Origin: Ancylobacter oerskovii
GTDB taxonomy: Bacteria > Pseudomonadota > Alphaproteobacteria > Rhizobiales > Xanthobacteraceae
Direction: 5' to 3'
Assembly: GCF_018390555.1 (NCBI RefSeq)
Contig: NZ_JAHBGB010000006.1
Coordinates: 1 to 64,000, forward strand
DNA: 64,000 nt
The notes under the pieces are model-generated. The model was not told the DNA's origin, did not search any database, and was given only the letters and a program-made list of their open reading frames with translations. The position numbers and the translations under genes are program-made. Of the stretch, positions 49,809 to 58,305 are shown piece by piece. Position 1 is the stretch's first letter. Each line of letters starts with the position of its first letter.

Positions 49809-50546
49809 TCAGCGATAGGGCGGGCGCGGAATATTGTTGTGCGCCGCCCGCAGCGCGGCCGACCAGCGCTCGCGCAGGTCGTGGAAATAGGGCTCGCCGG
49901 GCTCGATGCGATAGTTGAGCTCGGAATGGCCGGCATCGCGCCGCGCCAGCAGGATGTCGATCGGCATGCCCACCCCGAGATTGGACCGCATGGTCGAATC
50001 CATCGAGATCAGCCCCAGCTTCAGCGCATCGTAGAGATCGGTGTTGTAGGTGACGGAACGATCCAGCACCGGCTTGCCGTATTTGTGCTCGCCGATCTGC
50101 AGGAAGGGCGTGTCCGCCGTGCATTCGATGAAGTTGCCGGCGGCATAGATCATGAACAGCCGCAGGCGGCCGCCATTCACCTGGCCCCCGAACAGGAACG
50201 AGACGTCGAAGCGCAGATCGGCTTCCTTCAGCCCCTCGGCATAGAGGCCGTGGACGTGGCGGATGGCACGGCCCACCAGCTGCGTCGCGCGGAACATGCT
50301 GGAGACCTCGGCCAGCGTCTCCTTCTCGCCGGTCTCGGGATTGTCGAGCCCTTCCTGCAGGGTGGAGATCACCGCCTGCGAGATGGAGAGGTTGCCGGCG
50401 GTCGACAGCACCATCACATGGCGGCCGGGTTCCTCGAAGACGTGCAGCTTGCGGAAGGTCGAGATGTTGTCGAGCCCCGCATTGGTGCGGGTGTCGGCGA
50501 TCATGACGAGACCGTCGCGCACCAGGATTCCGCAGCAATAGGTCAT
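49809..50546 (-). CDS. Anbu-type proteasome-like peptidase
   Basis: The 245-residue protein begins MTYCCGILVRDGLVMIADTR followed by TNAG and STFRKLHVF, the signature of Anbu, a bacterial relative of proteasome beta subunits. Removal of Met exposes Thr2 as N-terminal nucleophile. Anbu forms open ring or lock-washer assemblies in the cytoplasm; its natural substrates are not settled. It is the last gene of the minus-strand set with transglutaminase, alpha-E and ATP-grasp genes. ATG 50546 is chosen since the family starts with MTYC; GTG 50555 would mask the threonine. Confidence 0.92.
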   Translation of the reverse strand: MTYCCGILVRDGLVMIADTRTNAGLDNISTFRKLHVFEEPGRHVMVLSTAGNLSISQAVISTLQEGLDNPETGEKETLAEVSSMFRATQLVGRAIRHVHGLYAEGLKEADLRFDVSFLFGGQVNGGRLRLFMIYAAGNFIECTADTPFLQIGEHKYGKPVLDRSVTYNTDLYDALKLGLISMDSTMRSNLGVGMPIDILLARRDAGHSELNYRIEPGEPYFHDLRERWSAALRAAHNNIPRPPYR

Positions 50547-50628
50547 GGAAGGCACGTCCCCCGGGCAGCGCCGTCCGGCGCGTTATCTGGCGCGTCCTTA
50601 TAACGGGACGCTTCGACGGCGGGCAATA

Positions 50629-51465
50629 TCAGCCCTGGACCTGGCGGCTGGATTGATCGACGGTGAGCGCCACCGAAAGCACCTCGTCGCCGCCGCCATA
50701 GCGGTTTCCCCGCACCGGCGCGGCGCTGAGATAGTCCAGCCCCACCGCGACGCGGACATAGGCGTCGGTCGGGCACACATCGTTGGCGGCATCGAAGCCG
50801 ACCCAGCCGAGTCCCTCGACATGGGCTTCCGCCCAGGCGTGCCCCGCCTGGTGGCCGGCGCCCTGCTCGGCGCTGGCGCCGTCGCCCACCAGATAGCCGC
50901 TGACATAGCGGGCGGGTATGCCGAGATGCCGCGCGCAGCCGATGAAGGCATGCGCGAAGTCCTGGCAGACGCCGCGCTTCAGCCCGAAGGCCTCGGCGGC
51001 CTTGGTGGAGACCACGGTCGGATCGGGGTCGTAGGTCATGACCCGCGCCAGCCCGCCCATCAGCCGGTGCAGCCGGGCGAGGAGGTCCGGCTCGTCGCCG
51101 GTCTCCTCCTGCGCGAATTGCCGCATCTCGGCGCTGGAGGCAGTGAGCTCGCTGTCGCGCAGGAACAGGCTGGGCGGAAAGCGCTCCACCGTGCCGCGCA
51201 CCACGCCGGAAGTGTCCTGCGTCTCGATCTCGCCCTCGACGGTGACGCGCAGTTCGGCCAGCGGGCCCTCGACGGCGAAGGTGTGGGTGAGGTTGCCGAA
51301 AGCGTCCTCGTGCGCCTGCAGCCGGCAGCTCTCGGAGACGTCGATGCGCCAGGCGACGACATATTGGCCGTCATGGCTGCGCGGGGTCAGCCGCAGGATC
51401 TGGATGGCGCCGTTGGCCGGCGGATCGTAGCGATAGACGGTGGCATGGCTGACATGGATACGCAT
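50629..51465 (-). CDS. Transglutaminase-like cysteine protease family protein
   Basis: The 278-residue product has an N-terminal beta domain (MRIHVSHATVYRYDPPANGA) and a transglutaminase-like core with Cys167 (GVCQDFAHA), His209 (GHAWAEAHV) and Asp225 (GFDAAN). This combination is typical of the proteins encoded with alpha-E and ATP-grasp genes. It may cut or form amide bonds on a peptide product. ATG 51465 is the family start. Confidence 0.92.
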   Translation of the reverse strand: MRIHVSHATVYRYDPPANGAIQILRLTPRSHDGQYVVAWRIDVSESCRLQAHEDAFGNLTHTFAVEGPLAELRVTVEGEIETQDTSGVVRGTVERFPPSLFLRDSELTASSAEMRQFAQEETGDEPDLLARLHRLMGGLARVMTYDPDPTVVSTKAAEAFGLKRGVCQDFAHAFIGCARHLGIPARYVSGYLVGDGASAEQGAGHQAGHAWAEAHVEGLGWVGFDAANDVCPTDAYVRVAVGLDYLSAAPVRGNRYGGGDEVLSVALTVDQSSRQVQG

Positions 51466-51584
51466 GGAAAACACCGTTGGCGGCGCGAAAGGCGAACACA
51501 CGAGGCAGCAGGCAAATCAGGCAGCAGCGACAGGCACATCAGGCGGCGGGCACGTCGGGCGTCACGCGCGCCGGGCGGCGCCCG

Positions 51585-52529
51585 CTACAGCAGGTACTGC
51601 TCGGCGACCACCGAGCCGAGGCGGTTGTTCTCGGTCACGAAGGTCTCGATATATTCGTGCAGCCCGGTCTGGAACACGTCGTCCATCCGGCTGTTGGACA
51701 GGCGGGTGAAGGTGGAACGGGCAAGCCGCTGCGCGGTTCCCTGCCGTCCATAATAGGCGGCTATGTCATCGAGATAACGCGAGATGTTCTGGTAGCAGCT
51801 GGTCAGCGAGCGCGGCATCTGCGCGTTGAGGATCAGGAGGTCGGCCACCAGCCAGGGCTTGACGCTCTCGCGATAGACCCAGTGGAACGAGGTCAGCGCC
51901 GAGACCGAGCGCAGGATCGAGGACCACTGGAAATAGTCGAGCGGCCCGCCGATGTGCTCGCTGTCGGGCAGCAGCACATGATACTTCACGTCGAGGATAC
52001 GGGCGGTGTTGTCGGCCCGCTCCACATACATGCCGACGCGCGAGAACCAGAAGGCGTCGTTGCGCAGCATGGTGCGGTAGGCGGCGCCGTCGAAGCGCAG
52101 CGAGGTCTCCTTCACGAAGGACAGGAAGCGGGAGAGCTCCTCGCGGGTCATGTCCTTGGTGGAATAGCGTTTCAGCTCCAGCCAGGAGGTGTTGATGGTC
52201 TCCCACATCTCGATGGTGAGCGCGGTGCGCACCGAGCGGGCATTGGTGCGGGCGATCTCGAAGCAGTTGCGGATCGAGGAGGGGTTTTCCGGCGCGAAGG
52301 CGAGGAAGTTGATGACGTTCTGCTCGGTGACGTCCTCGCCGTAGAGCTGCTGGAACTCGTCGGCGCAGCCGGCGGTCAGCAGCGCCGAGCGCCATTCATT
52401 GGTCGAGCCGCCATAGGCGACGGGCAGCTGGGCGAGGCGCTGGGTCACGTCGAGCAGGCGGGCGAGGCAGTCCGCCCGCTCCATGTAGCGGGCCAGCCAG
52501 TAAAGATTGTCGGCGGTACGTGACAGCAT
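51585..52529 (-). CDS. Alpha-E domain protein
   Basis: The 314-residue, all-helical protein starts MLSRTADNLYWLARYMERAD, the mark of the alpha-E family. Alpha-E proteins are always found with the circularly permuted ATP-grasp protein and sometimes are fused to it; they are thought to assist peptide-bond formation. Here the ATP-grasp gene is separated from it by a LysE gene and repeats. ATG 52529 is the natural start. Confidence 0.92.
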   Translation of the reverse strand: MLSRTADNLYWLARYMERADCLARLLDVTQRLAQLPVAYGGSTNEWRSALLTAGCADEFQQLYGEDVTEQNVINFLAFAPENPSSIRNCFEIARTNARSVRTALTIEMWETINTSWLELKRYSTKDMTREELSRFLSFVKETSLRFDGAAYRTMLRNDAFWFSRVGMYVERADNTARILDVKYHVLLPDSEHIGGPLDYFQWSSILRSVSALTSFHWVYRESVKPWLVADLLILNAQMPRSLTSCYQNISRYLDDIAAYYGRQGTAQRLARSTFTRLSNSRMDDVFQTGLHEYIETFVTENNRLGSVVAEQYLL

Positions 52530-52542
52530 GGGAACCCGCGTC

Positions 52543-53178
52543 TTATTTGGCGTTGCGCCAGGCGAGCGTGGCAAGGCCCGCCCCGATGAGAAGGGAGCCG
52601 CCGATGCGGTTCACCGCCACGACGACCGAGGAATTGGCGATGGCGCCGCGCAGCCGGCCGGCCACCAGCGCATAGGTGAAGGCATTCGCCGCCGCCAGCA
52701 CCAGGAAGGTGGTCTCGAACACCATCATCTGGCCGAGCATCGGCCGGGCGGGATCGAGGAATTGCGGCAGGAACGCCACGAAGAAGGTGAGGCTCTTGGG
52801 ATTGAGCGCCGTCACCAGCCAGGCGTGCCCAAGCATCTTCAGCGCGCGGCCCCGGCCGCGGCCGTCGCCCTGCGCCGGCGCCACCAGCGGGCTGGAGCCG
52901 GCCCGCCACAGCTTGATGCCGAGCCAGATCAGGTAGAGCGCGCCGATCCACTTCAGCACGGTGAACAGGCTGGCTGAGGTCGCCAGCAGCGCGCCGAGGC
53001 CGAGCATGGAGAGGGTCATCGCCGTGAAGTCGCCCAGCGCCACGCCGGCCGCCACCGGCAGGGCGACCCTGCGCCCCTGTCCCAGCGCATAGGAGACGAC
53101 CAGCAGGATGGTCGGTCCGGGAATGATCAGCAGCACCGCCGAAGCGGCGACGAAGGCCAGCCAGGTCTCGATGGTCAT
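52543..53178 (-). CDS. LysE/RhtB-family amino acid exporter
   Basis: A 211-residue membrane protein with about six spans. The N-terminal LLIIPGPTILLVVSYALGQG and the central LVTALNPKSLTFFVAFLPQF are typical of LysE/RhtB amino-acid exporters. It stops 13 bases before the alpha-E start, so the two could be co-transcribed. Its place inside the otherwise conserved alpha-E/ATP-grasp pair is unusual; it may be a recent insertion or a functional exporter for the peptide or amino acid product. Confidence 0.9.
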   Translation of the reverse strand: MTIETWLAFVAASAVLLIIPGPTILLVVSYALGQGRRVALPVAAGVALGDFTAMTLSMLGLGALLATSASLFTVLKWIGALYLIWLGIKLWRAGSSPLVAPAQGDGRGRGRALKMLGHAWLVTALNPKSLTFFVAFLPQFLDPARPMLGQMMVFETTFLVLAAANAFTYALVAGRLRGAIANSSVVVAVNRIGGSLLIGAGLATLAWRNAK

Positions 53179-53236
53179 CTGCGTGCTCCCTCGTTCTTTC
53201 CGTCGTCGACACTATCGACGCTCGGGTTTCGTGCCG

Positions 53237-53320
53237 CTCCCTCTCCCCGTGGGGGAGAGGGCTGGGGTGAGGAGGGCGCCGTTTACCGTTCCGGTCGAAC
53301 CCCTCACCCAACCCTCTCCC
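53237..53320. repeat. Inverted pair of CTCTCCCC-type repeats
   Basis: A copy of the CCCTCTCCCC/GGGGAGAGGG element with TGGGGTGAGG is followed by a partial inverted copy CCCCTCACCC-AACCCTCTCC. The two can fold on each other. It is related to the single copy at 40,432. Confidence 0.75.
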
Positions 53321-53359
53321 GCGCCGAACGCGGCTGTTGCCAGGTTCGGCATCGGCAAC

Positions 53360-53387
53360 GTCACAATCGGAGACATTCGATTGTGAC
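53360..53387. repeat. Perfect ten-base palindrome
   Basis: GTCACAATCG and CGATTGTGAC form a perfect stem with an eight-base loop. No T run follows, so it is more likely part of the repeat block than a terminator. Confidence 0.7.
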
Positions 53388-53437
53388 GGAGAGGGCTCGT
53401 CGTCGTGTCCAGCCCTCGCGCTCCACCTCAGAGCAAC

Positions 53438-53542
53438 CTCATCCTGAGGTGCCCGGCGTTAGCCGGGCCTCGAAGGATGCTCCTCCGGGTGCGCTCAAGC
53501 GAGCATCCTTCGAGGCTCGCTTCGCTCGCACCTCAGGATGAG
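53438..53542. repeat. Palindromic intergenic repeat (module A + module B)
   Basis: A second copy of the element at 37,498, with the same outer arms (CATCCTGAGGTG and CACCTCAGGATG) and inner arms. The variable modules are in reverse order: GCCCGGCGTTAGCCGGGC on the left and GCTCGCTTCGCTCGC on the right. It lies just after the ATP-grasp stop codon. Confidence 0.85.
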
Positions 53543-53576
53543 GTCGCTCTATTGCATGAGCGGCCTGATGCCGCCT

Positions 53577-54998
53577 CTAGCTCTCCTCCAGAACCCAGGT
53601 GTCCTTGGTGCCGCCGCCCTGGCTGGAATTCACCACCAGCGAGCCGGCCTGCAGCGCCACCCGCGTCAGCCCGCCCGGCACGATGCGCACCTTGTCCGCT
53701 CCGGTCAGCACGAAGGGGCGCAGGTCGACATGGCGCGGCGCGATGCCTTCCTCGACGAAGGTCGGGCAGGTGGACAGCGCCAGCGTCGGCTGGGCGATGA
53801 AATTGGTGGGGTCCTGCTTCAGCTTGGCGCGGAACAGTTCGATCTGCGCCTTGTCCGCGCGGGGGCCGATGAGCATGCCGTAGCCGCCGGAGCCGTGCAC
53901 CTCCTTCACCACCAGCTCGTGGAGGTTGTCGAGCACGTATTTCAGGTGGTCGGCCTCGCGGCAGCGCCAGGTCGGCACGTTCTTCAATATCGGCTCCTCG
54001 CCGAGATAGAAGCGGACGATCTCCGGCATGTAGCTGTAGACCGCCTTGTCGTCGGCGACGCCGGTGCCCACCGCGTTGGTCAGCGTGACGTTGCCGGCAT
54101 GGTAGGCGCTCATCAGCCCGGGCACGCCGAGCACGCTGTCGGGGCGGAAGGCGAGGGGGTCGATGAAGTCGTCGTCGAGCCGGCGGTAGATCACGTCGAC
54201 ACGCTTCGGCCCCTCGGTGGTGCGCATGTAGACGATGTCGTTCTTGATGAAGAGGTCGCGCCCCTCCACCAGTTCCACGCCCAGCTTGTCGGCGAGGAAG
54301 GAGTGCTCGTAATAGGCCGAGTTGAAGATGCCGGGGGTGAGCACCACCACCACCGGGTCGCTGGTGGCGGTGGCCGGCGCCAGCGATTTCAGCGTCGCCA
54401 GCAATTCGTCGGCATAGTTCTCCACCGGCGCGACGCGGTTCTCCGCGAACAGCTCGGGGAACAGCCGCAGCATGATCTCGCGGTTCTCCAGCATGTAGGA
54501 GACGCCGGAGGGCGTGCGGGCATTGTCCTCGAGCACGTAGAAGGTGTCGGCGTCGATGCGCACCACGTCGATGCCGGCGATGTGCACATAGAGGTCGTGC
54601 GGCACCTTCTGGCCGTTCATCTCCGGGCGGAACACCGGGTTCTGGTAGACGAGGTCCTCCGGCACGATGCCGGCGCGCAGGATGTCGCGCTTGGAGTAGA
54701 CGTCCTTGATGTAGAGGTTCAGCGCCTTGGTGCGCTGCTCCAGCCCCTTGGACAGCCGGCTCCATTCGCCGCTGGTCAGGATGCGCGGGATGATGTCGAA
54801 GGGGATCAGCCGCTCCTGGGCGTCACTGTCGCCATAGACGGCGAAGGTGATGCCGATCTTGCGGAAGATGAACTCGGCTTCCTTGCGGCGATGGTCGAGC
54901 ACCTCGGGCGGAACATTGCTCAGCCAGCGGGCGAGGGCGGTATAGGCGGCGCGGATCGAGCCGTCCGCATTGGTCATTTCGTCGAAGGCGACGGTCAT
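53577..54998 (-). CDS. Circularly permuted ATP-grasp protein
   Basis: A 473-residue protein of the CP-ATPgrasp family (MTVAFDEMTNADGSIRAAYT at the start, then GITFAVYGDSDAQERLIPFD and VYQNPVFRPEMNGQ). ATP-grasp enzymes make amide bonds from a carboxylate and an amine using ATP; with alpha-E and transglutaminase partners the system is thought to build or edit a peptide or peptide tag. The start at ATG 54998 matches the family. It stands apart from the alpha-E gene by about 1 kb (LysE gene and repeats) and has its own promoter region in the 54,999-55,205 spacer. Confidence 0.9.
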   Translation of the reverse strand: MTVAFDEMTNADGSIRAAYTALARWLSNVPPEVLDHRRKEAEFIFRKIGITFAVYGDSDAQERLIPFDIIPRILTSGEWSRLSKGLEQRTKALNLYIKDVYSKRDILRAGIVPEDLVYQNPVFRPEMNGQKVPHDLYVHIAGIDVVRIDADTFYVLEDNARTPSGVSYMLENREIMLRLFPELFAENRVAPVENYADELLATLKSLAPATATSDPVVVVLTPGIFNSAYYEHSFLADKLGVELVEGRDLFIKNDIVYMRTTEGPKRVDVIYRRLDDDFIDPLAFRPDSVLGVPGLMSAYHAGNVTLTNAVGTGVADDKAVYSYMPEIVRFYLGEEPILKNVPTWRCREADHLKYVLDNLHELVVKEVHGSGGYGMLIGPRADKAQIELFRAKLKQDPTNFIAQPTLALSTCPTFVEEGIAPRHVDLRPFVLTGADKVRIVPGGLTRVALQAGSLVVNSSQGGGTKDTWVLEES

Positions 54999-55205
54999 CG
55001 CGAAAGCTTCACTCCCCAACTCCGGCAAGTTAGCTACAAACGCCGTGCCAGCGGAAGAGGCCGCGAAGGCGCCGGGACGATATTGCGCCGATTGGTTTCA
55101 TTTTGCCCAAAAGGCGGGCGTCGTGCCCTTGCCTCAAGCGAGCTTTGCGCGCATGTGCGGCAAATGCGCCGGAAGCTGGGGCGCCAGGGAGCGGGGAATC
55201 GGGTG

Positions 55206-55943
55206 ATGAGCACGCAGGAAGCGATCACGGCGGGCATTCTGGTCATCGGCGACGAGATCCTCTCCGGGCGCACCAAGGACAAGAACATCGGCTACATCGC
55301 CGAATATCTCACCGCCATCGGCGTCGACGTGGCCGAGGTGCGGGTGGTGCCGGACATCGAGGACGAGATCGTCGCTGCGCTGGACGCGCTGCGCCGCCGC
55401 TACACCTATGTGTTCACCACCGGCGGCATCGGCCCGACCCATGACGACATCACCGCCGATGCGGTGGCGCGGGCGTTCGGCGTCGACATCTCGGTGAACC
55501 AGGAGGCGCGGGCCATGCTGCTGGAACGCATCCCCGAGGCCGATCTCAACGAGGCGCGGCTGCGCATGGCGCGCATTCCGCACGGCGCGACGCTGATTCC
55601 CAACAAGGTGTCGAAGGCGCCGGGCTTCCGTATCGGCAACGTCATCGTCATGGCGGGCGTGCCGACCATCATGCAGGCGATGCTCGACGAGGTGGCGCCG
55701 CAGCTGAAGACCGGCCGCGTCATGCTGTCGGAGACGGTGCGGGCGGATGCGAAGGAAGGCGATGTCGGCGGCCCGCTCGGCGAGATCGCCAGGGCCCATC
55801 CGGGCGTGTCGATCGGCTCCTATCCCTTTGCCGACGAACTTGGCCGGCCGAACACCAATCTCGTGGTGCGCTCGCGCGAGCCGGAGCTGCTCGCCGCTGC
55901 CATGGCGGACGTCAAGGCGATGCTGGCGGCGCGGGCAGGGTAG
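55206..55943 (+). CDS. CinA N-terminal-type molybdopterin-binding protein
   Basis: The 245-residue product matches the MoeA/MogA-like (molybdopterin-binding) part of CinA: AGILVIGDEILSGRTKDKNI, FTTGGIGPTHDDITADAVAR and NVIVMAGVPTIMQAML. It lacks the C-terminal nicotinamide-nucleotide deamidase domain of full CinA. This stand-alone form is common in alphaproteobacteria; it may act as an ADP-ribose or FAD pyrophosphatase-type enzyme or in molybdopterin metabolism. ATG 55206 is preferred over longer in-frame starts. Confidence 0.88.
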   Translation: MSTQEAITAGILVIGDEILSGRTKDKNIGYIAEYLTAIGVDVAEVRVVPDIEDEIVAALDALRRRYTYVFTTGGIGPTHDDITADAVARAFGVDISVNQEARAMLLERIPEADLNEARLRMARIPHGATLIPNKVSKAPGFRIGNVIVMAGVPTIMQAMLDEVAPQLKTGRVMLSETVRADAKEGDVGGPLGEIARAHPGVSIGSYPFADELGRPNTNLVVRSREPELLAAAMADVKAMLAARAG

Positions 55944-55977
55944 GGCGGCCGGGGCGCTGCCCCTGCCCGCCGCCGCC

Positions 55978-56430
55978 TCATTTGCCGGACGGGATCGCGC
56001 AGCCGTCGTCACCCTGGCCGCCGGACTGCTTGCCGCAGTCCAGATAGGTCTGGAAGTCCTTGACGCGGCGATCCGTCAATGCGCCGGCGCAGATGTTGAA
56101 CTCCATCGGATTGATGCTGCCGCCGGCCGTGCTGGCCGTCGAGAGCGTGCATTCGGCGTCGCGGAAGGCGACCCATTTGCGCTGGGCGTCGACGAGCAGC
56201 TTCTTGGTGGCGTCATCGCCCTTCAGCCGGGCTGCCATTTCCCGATAGAGCTTGTTCAGCTGGTCGTCCGACCGCTTGAGATCGGCGACGGAGCATTCCG
56301 TGAGGGCCGCCTGGCTCTGCGCCTTGTCGTAACAGGCCTGGTCGGCCCATGCGGACGGCGAGGGGGCGAAGGCCAGCCATCCCAGCATGGCCGGGAGCAG
56401 GCAGGCACGGCGGGCGGAGGCGGGGGGCAT
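55978..56430 (-). CDS. LprI-family (DUF1311) secreted protein
   Basis: The 150-residue product has a signal peptide (LLPAMLGWLAFAPSPSAWA) and the DUF1311/LprI pattern: CYDKAQSQAALTECSVADL, LNKLYREMAARL and WVAFRDAECTL, with paired cysteines. LprI of Mycobacterium inhibits lysozyme; other members are of unknown role in the periplasm. GGAGA precedes ATG 56430. It converges on the CinA-type gene. Confidence 0.85.
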   Translation of the reverse strand: MPPASARRACLLPAMLGWLAFAPSPSAWADQACYDKAQSQAALTECSVADLKRSDDQLNKLYREMAARLKGDDATKKLLVDAQRKWVAFRDAECTLSTASTAGGSINPMEFNICAGALTDRRVKDFQTYLDCGKQSGGQGDDGCAIPSGK

Positions 56431-56734
56431 GAGCGGTCTCCGAAACGCGTCGGAGCGGCAGGATAGTGCGTTCCTCTCGAATGAAGAGGTATTCGCATAA
56501 AGATCGCCAGTCGCCGCCGGCCCGTGCGCCAGTGGCGCTCAGGGCCCCGCTCCGCGGGCATCCGGCACCCCTCTCCCGGTGGCCGGCGGGTGGTATTGGC
56601 CACGGTCCGGCGTGGATCGGCGATCCGCGCCGCGCAATCCTGTTGTTTCCGCTTGTGGCCCCCTTCATCCCCGCCCCGGCACCGGCTATTGATCGCGCCG
56701 GGGAACATGCGTTCCCGCCGAAGGAGGCCCGACC
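56431..56734. other. Spacer between divergent genes, no gene seen
   Basis: About 300 bases between the LprI-type gene and gpt, which are divergent. No frame with a ribosome site is found. It should hold both promoters. GAAGGAGG sits close before the gpt start. Confidence 0.5.
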
Positions 56735-57241
56735 ATGTCCGATGACCGTCAGCAGAAGGCGTTTCCCGTCTCGTGGGACCAGTTCCACCGGGACGCGCGC
56801 GCGCTCGCCTGGCGTCTGCACGGCTTCGGGCCGTTCCAGGGGCTGATCTGCATCACCCGCGGCGGGCTGGTGCCGGCGGCGATCGTCGCCCGCGAGCTCG
56901 GGTTGCGGCTGATCGAGACCGTGTCCATCGCCTCCTATCACGACTACAAGAATCAGGGCGAAACCCTGGTGCTCAAGCCCATCGCCCAGGCGGTCATCGA
57001 GGCGGCCGGCGAGGGCGGGCGCGGTCTTCTGGTCATCGACGATCTCGTCGACACCGGCTCGACGGCGCGGCAGGTGCGCGCCATGCTGCCCAACGCGCAT
57101 TTCGCCACCGTCTATGCCAAGCCGCTGGGGCGCGATGTCATCGACACCTTCATCACCGAAGTGAGCCAGGATACCTGGATCTACTTTCCCTGGGATATGG
57201 GCCTGTCCTTCCAGCCTCCCATCCGCGACGGCGTGGCCTAG
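56735..57241 (+). CDS. gpt: Xanthine phosphoribosyltransferase
   Basis: The 168-residue protein matches bacterial Gpt: the PRPP-binding motif [14 protein letters not shown], the [19 protein letters not shown] loop and the closing [14 protein letters not shown] (base and metal contact). It converts xanthine and guanine with PRPP to the nucleotides in purine salvage. AAGGAGG before ATG fixes the start. A conserved hypothetical gene follows after 12 bases. Confidence 0.95.
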   Translation: MSDDRQQKAFPVSWDQFHRDARALAWRLHGFGPFQGLICITRGGLVPAAIVARELGLRLIETVSIASYHDYKNQGETLVLKPIAQAVIEAAGEGGRGLLVIDDLVDTGSTARQVRAMLPNAHFATVYAKPLGRDVIDTFITEVSQDTWIYFPWDMGLSFQPPIRDGVA

Positions 57242-57253
57242 AGGAGATTTTCA

Positions 57254-57751
57254 ATGAGCGGCAATGACTTCCATGGAAATCCTCCCGAAGACGGCGAGGA
57301 TGGTTACGACGAGGCCTATGAGAGCCACCGCGCGGCGCTGTGGGACATGCTGATGGCCTATGCCGACGAGCACGATCTCGCCGACGGCTTCCTGTCCGAT
57401 CTGGTCTCCGATCTCGGCCTGTCGCTGCGGATGGTCGCCTATGCGGCGGAAACCGAGCGTCCCTCGGTCGGCGGCCTGCGGCTCGATCTCGACCGCTATG
57501 CCCGCGAGCTGGGTGAATCGGTGCGCGAGGCCAAGAAGGGCGCCTCCGAGTTCATCGCCGAGGCCAAGGCCGCGCGCGAGGCCGAAGGGGCCGAGGCGGA
57601 AGAGGGAGCGGCCGCCGGCGAGGCCACGGAGAGCGGCGACGAGGGCGAGGGCCTCGGCGAAGGTCTGGGCGAGGATGCGGGCGCCGAGGAGACGGCCGCT
57701 TCCGAGAAGGCCGGCGTCAGCGCCGCGCGCAGCTTTCCGCGACGTCAATAA
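57254..57751 (+). CDS. Conserved acidic hypothetical protein
   Basis: The 165-residue protein has a conserved helical first half (YDEAYESHRAALWDMLMAYA, LRMVAYAAETERPSVGGLRL) that I recall from many Hyphomicrobiales, next to gpt. The second half is low-complexity, rich in Glu, Ala and Gly. GGAGA lies before ATG. Function unknown; the pairing with gpt suggests co-expression. Confidence 0.75.
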   Translation: MSGNDFHGNPPEDGEDGYDEAYESHRAALWDMLMAYADEHDLADGFLSDLVSDLGLSLRMVAYAAETERPSVGGLRLDLDRYARELGESVREAKKGASEFIAEAKAAREAEGAEAEEGAAAGEATESGDEGEGLGEGLGEDAGAEETAASEKAGVSAARSFPRRQ

Positions 57752-57829
57752 AGCCGGCGCGGGCCTCGCAAACATGCGGCCGTTGCGGTATTCCGAGGTG
57801 TTCCGCAACCTTTGCCACAGGGCCCTTCC

Positions 57830-58240
57830 ATGACGCCTGCCCTCATTTCCGCGATCCTCAGGTCGCCGGCCACCTTCCTGTTCGCGCGCGTGCTTCTGGT
57901 GGTGCCCTTCCTCGGCAGCGGCATCTCCAAGCTGGTCGATTTTCCCGGCGCGGTCGCGGAGATGGCGCATTTCGGGCTCAACCCGCCCTGGCTCTATGCG
58001 GTGGCCACCATCGTCACCCAGCTGCTGGGCTCGGTGCTGATCCTCGCCAACCGCGCGACCTGGCTCGGGGCCGGCGCCTTCGGCATCTTCACCGCGCTCA
58101 CCATTCCGATCGCCCATCATTTCTGGACGATGGAAGGCATGCAGGCGCAGATGGAATTCTTCTTCGCGGTGGAGCACATCGCGGTCATCGGCGGCATGAT
58201 CCTCGTCGCCATTCTGGGCGAGCGCACCCGCGCCGCCTAG
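57830..58240 (+). CDS. DoxX-family membrane protein
   Basis: The 136-residue protein has four hydrophobic spans. FARVLLVVPFLGSGISKLVD, LLGSVLILANRATWLGAGAF and the closing FFFAVEHIAVIGGMILVAIL are typical for DoxX-type proteins, which act around membrane redox reactions, although most are uncharacterised. The start is ATG 57830. A weak stem GTTGCGG/CCGCAAC lies just before it. Confidence 0.85.
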   Translation: MTPALISAILRSPATFLFARVLLVVPFLGSGISKLVDFPGAVAEMAHFGLNPPWLYAVATIVTQLLGSVLILANRATWLGAGAFGIFTALTIPIAHHFWTMEGMQAQMEFFFAVEHIAVIGGMILVAILGERTRAA

Positions 58241-58305
58241 CGGGCGCCGCCGGCGGCCTTGAGCAAGCCGGCCTCGCCATGCTCTAAGGCGGCGCGGAAC
58301 CTAAA

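Noticed and set aside
53538..55943. 801-codon plus-strand frame running into the CinA-type gene
   Set aside because: It is the shadow of the ATP-grasp gene on the other strand; only the last 246 codons, from ATG 55206, match a protein family.
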